Assembly: GCF_014192645.1 (NCBI RefSeq)
Contig: NZ_JACHYE010000001.1
Location: 124,001 to 188,000, forward strand
Source of the DNA: Herbaspirillum sp. Sphag64
GTDB taxonomy: Bacteria; Pseudomonadota; Gammaproteobacteria; Burkholderiales; Burkholderiaceae_D
Reading direction: 5' to 3'
Length of the DNA stretch: 64,000 nucleotides
Shown: positions 26,811 to 37,359 of the stretch, piece after piece
How positions within the stretch are numbered: position 1 is the first letter of the stretch
Layout: the number at the start of each line of letters is the position of its first letter
Made by a program: the position numbers and the translations under genes
The notes under the pieces: generated by a model
What the model was told of the DNA's origin: nothing
Seen by the model: only the letters and a program-made list of their open reading frames with translations
Database searches by the model: none

Positions 26811-28310
26811 ATGCAGAATCAAAGCCACCACGCAGGCGCAACCGGTACGCGCAATCCCGACTTGCTCGGAATCGATATGTTTGAATTAGCGCCAGCATCC
26901 ATGTGGCTGGAGGATTACAGCGGTTTGAAGCAATTGCTTGAACAATGGCGCGCACAGGGTGTGAGCGACTTGCGTGCGTTTTTGCTGGAAGATCTCGCCC
27001 GGGTGCATGCTTGCACCATGGAAATCCGTGTCATCAAAGTCAACCAAAAGACACTCGAACTGTTTGAGGCAGACAGCCAGGAACATCTGGAGGCCAATCT
27101 TGGCAAGGTGTTCCGGGATGACATGCTGGATCAGCACATCGATGAGCTACAGCAGATGTGGAACGGCAACACGGCGTTTTCCAGCAGGACCGTCAATTAC
27201 ACCTTGTCTGGCAAACGTATCGATATTCAGCTCAATGCCCGTATCCTACCGGGATACGAGGATACCTGGTCACGCGTGTTACTGACTATCGAGGACGTCA
27301 CTTCCCGTGAATCAGCCCTGCGCAAGCTCGAAGCCAGCGAAAACTATGCACGCGGCCTGTTTGAATACTCTCCGATCTCGCTATGGGTCGAAGATTTCAG
27401 CCACGTCAAAAATCTGTTCGACGATCTGCGCAAGATTGGCATTACCGACTTCCGCACCTTTACCGACGTCCATCCGGAGTTTGTGGAGCGCTGCATGCAG
27501 GAGATTCGCGTCATTGATGTGAATCAGCAAACACTGACGATGTTTGCGGCAGAGAGTAAACAGAACCTGCTATCACGGCTGGGGGAAGTGTTTCGTGACG
27601 ATATGCGTCCGCATTTCAGTGCACAGCTGGGTGAACTGTGGCAGGGCAATCTGTTCCATCAGCGCGAGGTGGTCAACTACGCTCTGTCGGGCGATCAATT
27701 GCATGTGCATTTGCAGTTTTCCGTGTTTCCCGGCCACGAGCATGACTGGAGTCTGGTGCTGGTTGCGCTGACCGACATCACGGCCCGCAAAAAAGCGGAA
27801 GCGTATCTGGAGTTTCTCGGCAAGCACGACGAACTGACCAAGCTGCATAACCGCGCTTTCATGGTCGATGAAATGAACCGACTCGAACGCAAAGGGCCAT
27901 TCCCGGTCAGCGTCATTATGGCCGATCTCAATGGCCTCAAGGAAGTCAATGACCAGCTCGGTCATGCCGCTGGCGATGCCTTGCTGCGCAGAGTTGGCGA
28001 AGTGCTCGGCAAGGCGATTGACAAACCGGCCCATGCGGCGCGTATTGGTGGTGACGAATTTGCCATCCTGCTGCCAGCGACCGATGAGCGTGTTGCCGTT
28101 GCCATCATGGAAAACATCCGTAGCCTGATCGATATCAACAACCAGTATTACTCTGGAACACCACTAAACTTGTCGATGGGTTGCTCTACCTGCTACGCGG
28201 GGCAGCGCCTGGAAAGTGCGGTACAGCTGGCCGATGCGCAGATGTATGAAGACAAACGTGCCTTCTACGCGGCGATCCCCACGCACGAGCGTCGCCAGCC
28301 GCAGGGATGA
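26811..28310 (+). CDS. PAS-PAS-GGDEF diguanylate cyclase
   Basis: 499 aa from ATG 26811. Two similar PAS-like sensor modules (about residues 20-160 and 180-310; ELAPASMWLEDYSGLKQL and EYSPISLWVEDFSHVKNL are internal copies), then a GGDEF domain with intact RIGGDEFAILL and ADLNGLKEVNDQLGHAAGD. Synthesises cyclic di-GMP. No transmembrane segment, so a cytosolic sensor. Stop overlaps the next start (ATGA). An RxxD inhibitory site is not obvious. Confidence 0.92.
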   Translation: MQNQSHHAGATGTRNPDLLGIDMFELAPASMWLEDYSGLKQLLEQWRAQGVSDLRAFLLEDLARVHACTMEIRVIKVNQKTLELFEADSQEHLEANLGKVFRDDMLDQHIDELQQMWNGNTAFSSRTVNYTLSGKRIDIQLNARILPGYEDTWSRVLLTIEDVTSRESALRKLEASENYARGLFEYSPISLWVEDFSHVKNLFDDLRKIGITDFRTFTDVHPEFVERCMQEIRVIDVNQQTLTMFAAESKQNLLSRLGEVFRDDMRPHFSAQLGELWQGNLFHQREVVNYALSGDQLHVHLQFSVFPGHEHDWSLVLVALTDITARKKAEAYLEFLGKHDELTKLHNRAFMVDEMNRLERKGPFPVSVIMADLNGLKEVNDQLGHAAGDALLRRVGEVLGKAIDKPAHAARIGGDEFAILLPATDERVAVAIMENIRSLIDINNQYYSGTPLNLSMGCSTCYAGQRLESAVQLADAQMYEDKRAFYAAIPTHERRQPQG

Positions 28311-29017
28311 GTGAAACGCCCTTTTCGCTGGTAGTTGGCGAAGAAACCTTAATCGGCGACCTGCTCGGTGATAGCGCTACGGTACAGGTCTTGCTGTTGC
28401 ATGGCGCCGGCTCAGGGAACCGGCTGCGCCAGCGGCGCTTGCGGGAATTATTGCTGCAACAAGGTGTGAGCAGTGCCGCCTTTGACTTTTCCGGGCACGG
28501 TGAAAGCAGTGCCAATGCACCCGGTTCGCTGGAAAAACGTCTGCTGCAGGCGAGCGCTGTGCTTCACCATATCAATCATCAACAACAGTTGCATACCGTT
28601 GTGGGCACCAGCATGAGCGGCGAAATTGCCATTCGGCTGGCATATGCCCACCCGGGACAAATTCAACATCTGGTATTGATGGTGGGGGCCATCTATGCCG
28701 GCGATGCATTCAGCCTGCCATTTGGGCCTGATTTTTCGGCAGCGATTCGCCGGCCACAAAGCTGGCGTTCAGCCGAGACACTAGAAATGATCGCGCACTT
28801 TCGGGGTGCACTGACCTTGATCCGTGCGCTGGAAGATAGTGTGATTCCATTTGAGATTGCCGATTTGCTGGCACAAGCAGCAGGCCGGGCCAGTAGCGTA
28901 CGCGTGATGGATCTGCCCGGTGTCGATCATCGTATCAGTGAGCGGATCGCAAACGATGACGCCCTTCGGGCGCATATCGCCGATGTCATTATGCAGCGCG
29001 AAGTGAGAGCAGATTAG
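28307..29017 (+). CDS. Alpha/beta hydrolase coupled to the diguanylate cyclase gene
   Basis: 236 aa, ATG overlapping the previous stop by 4 bases. Hydrolase motifs VLLLHGAGSGNRLR, FDFSGHGESS and nucleophile GTSMSGEIA; terminal LPGVDHRIS supplies the His. Substrate unknown. Co-translation with a cyclic-di-GMP enzyme is worth noting but may be chance. Confidence 0.8.
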   Translation: MSETPFSLVVGEETLIGDLLGDSATVQVLLLHGAGSGNRLRQRRLRELLLQQGVSSAAFDFSGHGESSANAPGSLEKRLLQASAVLHHINHQQQLHTVVGTSMSGEIAIRLAYAHPGQIQHLVLMVGAIYAGDAFSLPFGPDFSAAIRRPQSWRSAETLEMIAHFRGALTLIRALEDSVIPFEIADLLAQAAGRASSVRVMDLPGVDHRISERIANDDALRAHIADVIMQREVRAD

Positions 29018-29025
29018 CGAGCGTA

Positions 29026-29535
29026 TCAAGCCTTGGTGGCAATTCCAACGCCACTGCCCGCTGTAACGTGCGATACCGCAACGGCACCACCAGTTCCTGC
29101 CCCCGCACCGCTGAAGTGTACTTGCAACTCTTCGGGAATAGCTACAGGCGCGCTTCGGCTTGGCGTCAGTGCACCCGTGTTGTCATAAAAATCATCACTG
29201 ATGTGCATCCCCGGGAATGCAGGTGCAGCGGACTGACCTGGCAATAATGGTATGACCGCGGCGGTAGTCGACGAGCCAGTATCAGAGCGGACTTTCTCAG
29301 CAGGGGAAGCACTGGGAACTGCAGTCTGAGACAGCTCGCTCAATAGTCCGGAGGCGCTGTAAGTCACGCCACCACGCGGCTCACCGGTCAGATTGACCAC
29401 CACCGAGCGGGTATCGGACAAGGCAACCAGAGCATTAAGCGAGCCTGGGCCATCGCCAACGTCAACGACCGGCGTCGCATTGCCATTGACCGCGGGGACA
29501 ATGGCAGTAACCGAATTGTTGATTCCGATAGCCAT
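29026..29535 (-). CDS. Unrecognised low-complexity protein
   Basis: 169 aa, rich in Ala, Gly, Ser, Val and Pro. MAIGINNSVTAIVPAVNGN at the start and a Gly/Ala/Val-rich end. No signal peptide, membrane helix or known motif. Position between the hydrolase and pssA; convergent with the former. Codon use looks ordinary. Likely a lineage-specific protein. Confidence 0.55.
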   Translation of the reverse strand: MAIGINNSVTAIVPAVNGNATPVVDVGDGPGSLNALVALSDTRSVVVNLTGEPRGGVTYSASGLLSELSQTAVPSASPAEKVRSDTGSSTTAAVIPLLPGQSAAPAFPGMHISDDFYDNTGALTPSRSAPVAIPEELQVHFSGAGAGTGGAVAVSHVTAGSGVGIATKA

Positions 29536-29728
29536 GACAGCCCTGGACCTTTCAAGCTAACCAGCGAGGAACCTGACTTGTAGATTAGCAGCAACGGTGA
29601 TGATTTCCGATGCCAGTCTGACAAGTTCATTTCACGCAGACAATACAAGAGAAAATATAGCAAAAAATCGCACAATATGCCGCTGCGAGAAAGCCACATC
29701 GCACCGCAGCAACGTTTTAATCAAGCAA

Positions 29729-30601
29729 CTATTTTTCTTCGTATTCGGTTTGCACAATACTGACAGGTTTGCCTTTGATCTTACGCCAGGCATAAACGAT
29801 GTAGCCGGAGAGGCCATAGAGCACAAACAGTCCGAACAGGACCTTGGACGGGTCGCTGGAGATGGCAACCAGCGCAACGACGACTAGCAATGCCGCGATA
29901 AAAGGCACCGGCTTGCGGAAGTTGACATCCTTGAAACTATAGAACGGTACATTGGTCACCATGGTGACGCCTGCATACAGGGTAATGATCCAGGATGCCC
30001 AACTCAGATCGGTACCAGCAAAGCGCAGATCATCCATGAGCCACACAAATCCAGCCACCAGCGCTGCTGCTGCAGGGCTTGGCAAGCCCTGGAAGTATCG
30101 TTTGTCGACCACTGCGATATTGGTATTGAAACGCGCCAGCCGCAGTGCCCCGCCTGCACAATAGACAAATGCTGCCAGCCAGCCCAGTTTGCCCATCCCA
30201 CGCAGAGACCACTCATAGACCACCAGCGCCGGTGCTGCGCCAAACGACACCATATCGGACAGGCTGTCGTACTGCGCTCCGAATTCACTCTGCGTATTGG
30301 TCATGCGCGCCACCCGGCCATCCAGACTATCCAGCACCATTGCGACGAAAATAGCGATGGAGGCGTGATCGAACTTCAGGTTCATTGCCATGACGATGGC
30401 GTAAAAACCGCAAAACAGGGCCGCAGTCGTAAACGCGTTCGGTAGCAGGTAAATGCCACGCGAGCGACGTGGGCGACCTACCACAATCTCGTCAATATCA
30501 TCGACCTCATCAAGATGCCCCGGATAAGCCGGAGACTTGGGGCCACGCAAGGTTTTAGGGAAAGCGATTGCCTTGTTTTTACGTCTGCGAAAAGTTGCCA
30601 T
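29729..30601 (-). CDS. pssA: CDP-diacylglycerol--serine O-phosphatidyltransferase
   Basis: 290 aa with about eight hydrophobic segments. The CDP-alcohol phosphatidyltransferase motif is complete: DGRVARMTNTQSEFGAQYDS plus LSD (D-G-x2-A-R-x8-G-x3-D-x3-D). N-terminal basic cytoplasmic tail. Makes phosphatidylserine for phosphatidylethanolamine synthesis. It follows psd in the same orientation with 30 bp between them. Confidence 0.95.
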   Translation of the reverse strand: MATFRRRKNKAIAFPKTLRGPKSPAYPGHLDEVDDIDEIVVGRPRRSRGIYLLPNAFTTAALFCGFYAIVMAMNLKFDHASIAIFVAMVLDSLDGRVARMTNTQSEFGAQYDSLSDMVSFGAAPALVVYEWSLRGMGKLGWLAAFVYCAGGALRLARFNTNIAVVDKRYFQGLPSPAAAALVAGFVWLMDDLRFAGTDLSWASWIITLYAGVTMVTNVPFYSFKDVNFRKPVPFIAALLVVVALVAISSDPSKVLFGLFVLYGLSGYIVYAWRKIKGKPVSIVQTEYEEK

Positions 30602-30631
30602 GGGAAGTCCGTCTCAGTGATGCTGGCGTGC

Positions 30632-31273
30632 TCAGAATTCAGCCAGGATAGTTTCTGTCGCCGATACCTTCTCACCGACACTGACCTTAGGAGTTGCGGT
30701 CAGCGGCAAATACACGTCCACGCGTGAACCGAAACGAATGAAGCCATAACGCTGACCACGCGCCAGCACATCACCAGCCTTGACATAGCACAGGATACGG
30801 CGCGCAATCAGACCGGCAACCTGCACGCACGTAACGCTCTGACCATTGGCAGCGGTAATGGCCAATGCATTGCGCTCGTTCTCCAGCGAAGCCTTGTCGA
30901 GATCGGCATTGACGAATTTGCCGGGAAAATACTGCACCGTTTCAATCTTGCCGTCGACCGGTGCACGGTTAGAGTGGACATTGAATACGTTCATGAACAC
31001 ACTGATCTTGAGCGCTTCACGATTGGTGTAGGGATCATGCGCCTTGGCCACGACGACGATGCGACCATCTGCCGGAGACAGAACAGCGTTTGGATTTTGT
31101 GGAATGGTACGTGGTGGATCACGGAAAAACTGCAGTACAAACAAGGCGATGATCCAGAAAGGAATCGACCAAGCACCGCCTATCAGTGTGACGACGATGG
31201 CGACAACGATAGCGATGCTCAGAAAAGGCCAACCTTCGCGGGCAATAATGGGATGAGGATAATGATTGTTCAA
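30632..31273 (-). CDS. psd: Phosphatidylserine decarboxylase proenzyme (short type)
   Basis: 213 aa. N-terminal hydrophobic pair ([30 protein letters not shown]), then [21 protein letters not shown] and the self-cleavage region [10 protein letters not shown], whose Gly-Ser gives the pyruvoyl cofactor. Converts phosphatidylserine to phosphatidylethanolamine. Forms a pathway pair with pssA. Confidence 0.95.
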   Translation of the reverse strand: MNNHYPHPIIAREGWPFLSIAIVVAIVVTLIGGAWSIPFWIIALFVLQFFRDPPRTIPQNPNAVLSPADGRIVVVAKAHDPYTNREALKISVFMNVFNVHSNRAPVDGKIETVQYFPGKFVNADLDKASLENERNALAITAANGQSVTCVQVAGLIARRILCYVKAGDVLARGQRYGFIRFGSRVDVYLPLTATPKVSVGEKVSATETILAEF

Positions 31274-31574
31274 CGTTGCTCCGATAGTCGACGAGAGGTT
31301 GCAAAGGGTTCAATTGAGGTCAATTGGCTTCAACTGCATTCAAATGGCTAAAGCGTGCATATTCTAGACGAGCGCCCGACAAATGTAACGTGCGGCGCTT
31401 GCCGTCAACGGACTTTTAGCGGACCAAGAATCCGGACAGGGAACAAGCCGGCAACGGCGGTCCGCTTGTTCCACACAGAGGCGAGAAAGTGCAGGTTTTA
31501 TTGAGAATCAGCTTATAACAGCTTATTTTTGACCAGCCAGCATTTTAGCGCGAACCCCTTCGCAAGTCATACCC
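31274..31574. other. Intergenic region with a perfect-arm inverted repeat
   Basis: 301 bp between psd and the SIMPL gene, both on the minus strand. At 31440-31472, GGAACAAGC and GCTTGTTCC form a perfect 9-bp stem, extended by GG/CC across a bulge. No T-run on either side. No ORF of interest. Confidence 0.5.
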
Positions 31575-32324
31575 TTACTTGATGCGCAATCTTGCGACCA
31601 GGCGCATGCTCAAAGTCGACTCGCCCGGCTCGAAGCTAGGCTCGGCAACAGCCTCTGGTACTGCAGCAGCACGCATCATCATCGCTTTGGGGGCGGCGAC
31701 AAAGTTGCCGGAACCTTCAAAATCGAGTGTATCGACGGAAATGTCGGCGGGATTACGGCCCATGGTGCGTGCAATCGACACAATCCTCTCATTGAGGTTG
31801 CGATAAGTGGCATCAATGAGAGCATCATCAAGCTTTTTGCTGCTGGCTGGCGTCAACCCAAAATCCAGGCCATTGAGCGCCATCACACTCTGTGCTGCGG
31901 CGACGGTTTTTGGCAAGCCTTGAAGATTGGTGGTGGTAACTTCGAGCGTCTGACCGACGCGCCAGCCAACGATGGCACGTGGCTTATTGCTATTGTTGTT
32001 ATTGTGTTGGGCATCATCAGCGTAGACCGCATAGGTAAAGTAGCCTCGGGTTCTCAACTGCGCCTGAGGGTCTTGTCGTTTGACAATATCGATCCCCTGC
32101 TTCATTTTCTGATTGACGCGAGAGGCGGCGGTCGCCTGATCCTTATCCTGCTCCTGCACTGTCAGCGTGACATGTGCCTGATCGTTGGGCAGCGTGATTT
32201 CAGCGTTGGCAGGCACCACCAATTGAGCGCCGCTGGTCTGGATTGATTGCGCGTTGGCAGCGAAGCTGGAACAGAGTAATGCACAGCTGATCAAGAAGGC
32301 AGGAAGACTACGAATTGGCGTCAT
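31575..32324 (-). CDS. SIMPL-domain (DUF541) periplasmic protein
   Basis: 249 aa from ATG 32324 with CTGGAGAG upstream. Cleavable signal peptide (LPAFLISCALLCSSFAANAQS). The SIMPL pattern is seen in ITLPNDQAHVTLTVQEQDKD, VGWRVGQTLEVTTTNLQGLP and GLDFGLTPASSKKLDDALI. Similar proteins (BP26, YggE) form periplasmic oligomers and are linked to oxidative stress; the exact function is unclear. Confidence 0.85.
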   Translation of the reverse strand: MTPIRSLPAFLISCALLCSSFAANAQSIQTSGAQLVVPANAEITLPNDQAHVTLTVQEQDKDQATAASRVNQKMKQGIDIVKRQDPQAQLRTRGYFTYAVYADDAQHNNNNSNKPRAIVGWRVGQTLEVTTTNLQGLPKTVAAAQSVMALNGLDFGLTPASSKKLDDALIDATYRNLNERIVSIARTMGRNPADISVDTLDFEGSGNFVAAPKAMMMRAAAVPEAVAEPSFEPGESTLSMRLVARLRIK

Positions 32325-32463
32325 GAAACTCTCCAGAAATAAATATTGCATCAGATAATAGGATCCTCTACTCGCGAGCCTTTAACGAGTTTGCAATTTT
32401 TGACGCGATGACGACAGATTTGGTTCGAAATTGGAGTCGTTTGCCTGGTAACAAGCACTAAAT

Positions 32464-32489
32464 AAAAAGGACGCTTACGCGTCCTTTTT
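32464..32489 (-). terminator. ilvC terminator
   Basis: AAAAAGGACGC-TTAC-GCGTCCTTTTT is a perfect stem-loop with T-runs both ways. A second stem (GGGCACGCA/TGCGTGTCC, 32494-32516) lies between it and the ilvC stop. Confidence 0.88.
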
Positions 32490-32551
32490 AGTCAGGGCAC
32501 GCATACTTGCGTGTCCTGTCATGATGCTACCGATGGCGAAGATAGTTGGTC

Positions 32552-33643
<1,092 letters not shown>

Positions 33644-34135
33644 TCAGATCTTCAGAATCCGTTCGCCGCGACCAATACCGGAGCCGCCGGTACGAACGGT
33701 TTCAAGAATGGCTGCACGGTCGATCGAATCGATGAACGCGTCCAGCTTGCCCTTGTTGCCAGTCAATTCGATGGTGTAGGTCTTTTCGGTGACATCAATG
33801 ATACGGCCACGGAAAATATCCGCGGTCCGCTTCATCTCTTCACGCTCCTTGCCAACGGCACGTACCTTGATCAACATCAGTTCACGCTCAATGTGAGCGC
33901 CTTCGGTCAGATCCACCACCTTCACCACCTCGATGAGGCGATTCAAATGCTTGGTGATTTGCTCAATCACATCATCAGAGCCACTGGTCACGATGGTCAT
34001 GCGTGACAGGGTTGCATCTTCAGTCGGTGCAACGGTCAGTGTTTCAATGTTGTAGCCGCGGGCGGAGAACAGCCCTACCACGCGTGACAGCGCACCGGCT
34101 TCATTTTCCAGCAATACAGAAACGATATGGCGCAT
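33644..34135 (-). CDS. ilvN: Acetolactate synthase small (regulatory) subunit
   Basis: 163 aa with an N-terminal ACT domain (VLLENEAGALSRVVGLFSARGYNIE), the valine-feedback module, and the usual C-terminal part. Also called ilvH. Two bp after the large-subunit stop, so tightly coupled. 75 bp before ilvC. Confidence 0.96.
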   Translation of the reverse strand: MRHIVSVLLENEAGALSRVVGLFSARGYNIETLTVAPTEDATLSRMTIVTSGSDDVIEQITKHLNRLIEVVKVVDLTEGAHIERELMLIKVRAVGKEREEMKRTADIFRGRIIDVTEKTYTIELTGNKGKLDAFIDSIDRAAILETVRTGGSGIGRGERILKI

Positions 34136-34137
34136 GA

Positions 34138-35856
34138 TTACAGATCCTCCGAACCCAAGAGCATTTCAGTCAAACCCTTACCCGCCTTGACCATCGGCCA
34201 GACGTTTTCAGTTTGATCTGTAATGAAGTTCATGAAGACCAGCTTGTCTTTCATGCCGAAAGCATCACGCAAGGCACCATCAACATCGCCCGGCTTTTCG
34301 ATCTTCATGCCAACGTGGCCAAAGGACTCAGCCAGTTTGGTGAAGTCAGGCAAGGAATCCATATAGGACTCCGAGTAGCGCGAGCCATAATCAATCTGCT
34401 GCCATTGACGCACCATACCCAGGAAGCGATTGTTGAGCAGAATGATCTTGGGCGTCAGGTGGTACTGTTTGCAAGTTGCCAGTTCCTGGATGCACATCTG
34501 GATCGATGCTTCGCCTGTGATACAGGCAACGGTGGCATCAGGATTGGCCTTTTGCACACCCATCGCGTATGGCAAGCCCACACCCATGGTGCCGAGACCA
34601 CCGGAATTGATCCAGCGCCGTGGCTTGTCGAAACCATAGTATTGTGCAGCCCACATCTGATGCTGACCGACGTCAGAAGTAATGAAGGCATCGCCCTTGG
34701 TGATGTCCCAGACCTTCTGGATCACTGATTGCGGCTTGATGAATTCGTCGGAGGTCGCAAACTTCAGGCAGTCGCGCTCGCGCCATTGATTGATCTGCTT
34801 CCACCAGTTGTCTAGCGCAGCGGCGTTCGGCTTGGTTTCGGTCACATCGAGTTGGGCCAGTAATTCCTGCAGCACGTCCTTGACGTTGCCGACGATCGGA
34901 ATATCGACCTTGACGCGCTTGGAAATCGACGATGGATCGATATCAATGTGAATGATCTTGCGCGCATGCGACGCAAAGTGCTTGGGATTACCAATCACGC
35001 GGTCATCGAAACGGGCACCGATAGCGATCAGCACGTCACTGTGCTGCATGGCCATATTGGCTTCATAGGTACCATGCATGCCAGGCATGCCGACAAATTT
35101 GTCACTGGTGGAACGGTAACCACCAAGTCCCATCAGTGTGTTGGTGCATGGGAAGCCCAGACGATCAACCAGCTTGTTCAGTTCTGGCGCCGCATTGGCC
35201 AGAATGATGCCACCGCCTGTATAGATCATCGGACGCTCTGCACTCAGCAACAGTTGCAGCGCTTTGCGGATCTGGCCAGAGTGGCCCTTGTCGACCGGCT
35301 TGTAGGAACGCATTTCCACGGCTTTCGGATACGAGAAAGCACAGGTATGCATGGAAATGTCTTTGGGAATATCCACCAGTACTGGGCCTGGACGGCCGGT
35401 AGTGGCGATGTAGAAAGCCTTCTTCATCGTCTCGGCCAGGTCTTTGACATCCTTGACCAGGAAATTGTGTTTCACACATGGTCGAGTAATACCGACGGTG
35501 TCACATTCCTGGAAAGCGTCCTGACCAATGGCGGTCGACGGTACCTGGCCCGAAATCACAATCATCGGAATCGAGTCCATGTACGCCGTGGCCAGACCGG
35601 TTACCGCATTGGTAACACCAGGGCCGGAGGTGACGATACAGACGCCGACTTTTTCCGAGCTGCGCGAATACGCATCGGCTGCATGCACTGCAGCCTGCTC
35701 ATGACGGACCAGAATATGTTGGAATTTATCTTGCTTGAAGATAGCGTCGTAAATATATAAGACGGCGCCACCAGGATAGCCGAAGACGTGTTCAACACCC
35801 TCTTCAGCCAGGCAACGGACGAGAATCTCCGCGCCGGTGAGAATTTCTGCACTCAT
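34138..35856 (-). CDS. ilvB: Acetolactate synthase large (catalytic) subunit
   Basis: 572 aa, thiamine-diphosphate enzyme. Catalytic glutamate region VLVRHEQAAVHAADAYSR, FAD-type middle domain, and ThDP motif region ITGEASIQM...LNNRFLGMVRQW. The usual GDGS-like start of the ThDP motif reads ITGEASI here, a known variant style. Condenses pyruvate for branched-chain amino acids. A 526-bp leader lies upstream. Confidence 0.96.
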   Translation of the reverse strand: MSAEILTGAEILVRCLAEEGVEHVFGYPGGAVLYIYDAIFKQDKFQHILVRHEQAAVHAADAYSRSSEKVGVCIVTSGPGVTNAVTGLATAYMDSIPMIVISGQVPSTAIGQDAFQECDTVGITRPCVKHNFLVKDVKDLAETMKKAFYIATTGRPGPVLVDIPKDISMHTCAFSYPKAVEMRSYKPVDKGHSGQIRKALQLLLSAERPMIYTGGGIILANAAPELNKLVDRLGFPCTNTLMGLGGYRSTSDKFVGMPGMHGTYEANMAMQHSDVLIAIGARFDDRVIGNPKHFASHARKIIHIDIDPSSISKRVKVDIPIVGNVKDVLQELLAQLDVTETKPNAAALDNWWKQINQWRERDCLKFATSDEFIKPQSVIQKVWDITKGDAFITSDVGQHQMWAAQYYGFDKPRRWINSGGLGTMGVGLPYAMGVQKANPDATVACITGEASIQMCIQELATCKQYHLTPKIILLNNRFLGMVRQWQQIDYGSRYSESYMDSLPDFTKLAESFGHVGMKIEKPGDVDGALRDAFGMKDKLVFMNFITDQTENVWPMVKAGKGLTEMLLGSEDL

Positions 35857-36382
35857 TACTACTTCCTTTCAAGGTCCATTGGAGATTGATCGGATGTTCT
35901 CTCCTGCCGAAACTGCCCCGATTGACTTGCTTGCTCTGGCATCCCTTCCTTGTGCGGTCACGTCATTTCTGCCCCTCAACCGTAGTGAGGATCAAAATGG
36001 CGCTCAACGCGACTCGTTCAGCCTTGCTACAAGACAACCTTAACAATCTCTCGCGCTTGTGGCGCGGGTTAGAACAAACAAGCTTTAAATAAAGCGCACT
36101 TTCAGTCAGTTACCGCATTATGGGTGGCAACAACGAAAGCTTGGCAACTTCATGTTAATGAAGCGGATTGACACGTTAATGCGTCGTGTCATTTTGGTCA
36201 AGCAAAATTCATGACATCGTCAGGAAATAAGCCTTATTCTCGCCAGTTTTCGACAAACACCACCACAAACTTTGGCTTTTTTGCTAGCATGCGCTCTTGT
36301 TACAAATCCCTACATCGCCACGATGTTGCGGAAATGCTTTTGATTCATCTATTCCCGGCTCGCCTCCAAACAGCCGTACTGC
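35857..36382. other. Long divergent intergenic region, ilvB leader and sigma-factor promoter
   Basis: 526 bp. The ilvB side is long enough for a regulatory leader: a hairpin CCTCA/TGAGG and a GCGC/GCGC stem are visible, but there is no leader peptide rich in Ile, Val or Leu and no terminator before ilvB. A 27-codon frame ending at the ilvB start (MPEQASQSG...) is not convincing. Confidence 0.45.
36169..36191. promoter_or_regulatory. Inverted repeat in the ilvB/sigma-factor divergent region
   Basis: TGACACG-N9-CGTGTCA, perfect 7-bp arms. A minus-strand TTGACC-N17-TAACGT promoter-like pair overlaps it and could drive ilvB. Candidate regulator-binding site, e.g. LysR or Lrp; binding protein unknown. 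Confidence 0.45.
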
Positions 36383-36952
36383 ATGGCAACTGACAAAGAA
36401 CTCTCCGATTTTCTCGAAAATGTCGAACGCCGCGCCTTCAAACAGGCCGTCTATGCGGTACGCAAGGATGAGGCTGCGCTCGATATTGTTCAAGATGCAA
36501 TGATCAAGCTGGCCGAGAAATACGGTGACAAGCCGGCCGACGAGTTGCCACTTCTGTTTCAGCGCATCCTGCAAAATACAATTCACGATTTTTTTCGTCG
36601 GGAAAAGGTAAGAACCACCTGGGTCAGCCTTTTTTCCAGCATGGGACGCGACAATTCCTCGCAGGAAGACTTTGACTTGCTGGAAAGCTACGAGTCCGAA
36701 ATTGGATCCGAGGCTGCAGAGTCCAGCGCAGACAAGGTAGAACGTGAACAAACCCTGGCCCTGATCGACGCCGAAGTACAAAAACTGCCGACCCGTCAAC
36801 GGGAAGCTTTCCTCATGCGTTATTGGCAGGACATGGATGTCGCAGAGACAGCCGCTGCCATGGGATGCTCCGAAGGCAGCGTAAAGACGCACTGCTCTCG
36901 TGCAACGCATGCTCTGGCGCAAGCGCTCAGAGCGAAAGGAATCAGTTTATGA
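36383..36952 (+). CDS. Sigma-70 family (ECF-like) RNA polymerase sigma factor
   Basis: 189 aa. Region 2 (RAFKQAVYAVRKDEAALDIVQDAMIKLAE) and region 4 (VQKLPTRQREAFLMRYWQDMDVAETAAAMGCS, HTH) are present, with an acidic spacer. The next gene overlaps by ATGA and encodes a single-pass DUF3619 protein, in the position of an anti-sigma factor. The cluster sigma-DUF3619-DUF3106-RDD is conserved in Burkholderiales as I recall it. Confidence 0.9.
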   Translation: MATDKELSDFLENVERRAFKQAVYAVRKDEAALDIVQDAMIKLAEKYGDKPADELPLLFQRILQNTIHDFFRREKVRTTWVSLFSSMGRDNSSQEDFDLLESYESEIGSEAAESSADKVEREQTLALIDAEVQKLPTRQREAFLMRYWQDMDVAETAAAMGCSEGSVKTHCSRATHALAQALRAKGISL

Positions 36953-37356
36953 ACAAGGAATTGGAATTTGCCTACCGGGTTAAGCGTGCTTTGGACGCCA
37001 ACCTGGAAAATCTGCCTGAATCGACCACTCAAAGTCTGACTGAAGCGCGTCGGGTCGCCTTGGCACGCAAAAAAAACCCGACCACGCCGATACGCGCCGT
37101 CGCACCGCATTTTGTACTGGCCGGCAACACCGGAGGTACGCTGTCGCCTGCGCCATGGTCGTGGTTGGGTCGCCTGGGTGTCGCCATCCCATTGCTCGCC
37201 GGCGTCTTGCTTTTTGCCGGGCTATATCAATACGAACACCAGCAACGCATCAGCGATCTGGCAGAAATTGATGCAGGTGTGTTGTCAGACGAATTACCAC
37301 TCTCGGCCTATCTGGACCACGGTTTTGACGCCTTCCTGGCGCAGCAAGGCGAGTAG
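36949..37356 (+). CDS. DUF3619 single-pass membrane protein, possible anti-sigma factor
   Basis: 135 aa from ATG 36949, overlapping the sigma-factor stop. N-terminal cytoplasmic part (ELEFAYRVKRALDANLENLP), one transmembrane helix (about 78-95; LGVAIPLLAGVLLFAGLYQY), short periplasmic tail with ISDLAEIDAGVLSDELPLSAYLD. Partner to the sigma factor by position; function inferred. Confidence 0.82.
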   Translation: MNKELEFAYRVKRALDANLENLPESTTQSLTEARRVALARKKNPTTPIRAVAPHFVLAGNTGGTLSPAPWSWLGRLGVAIPLLAGVLLFAGLYQYEHQQRISDLAEIDAGVLSDELPLSAYLDHGFDAFLAQQGE

Positions 37357-37359
37357 TCA

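Noticed and set aside
35857-35960. Leader peptide or attenuator for ilvB
   Set aside because: The short frame before ilvB has no run of Ile, Val or Leu codons and no terminator stands before the gene.
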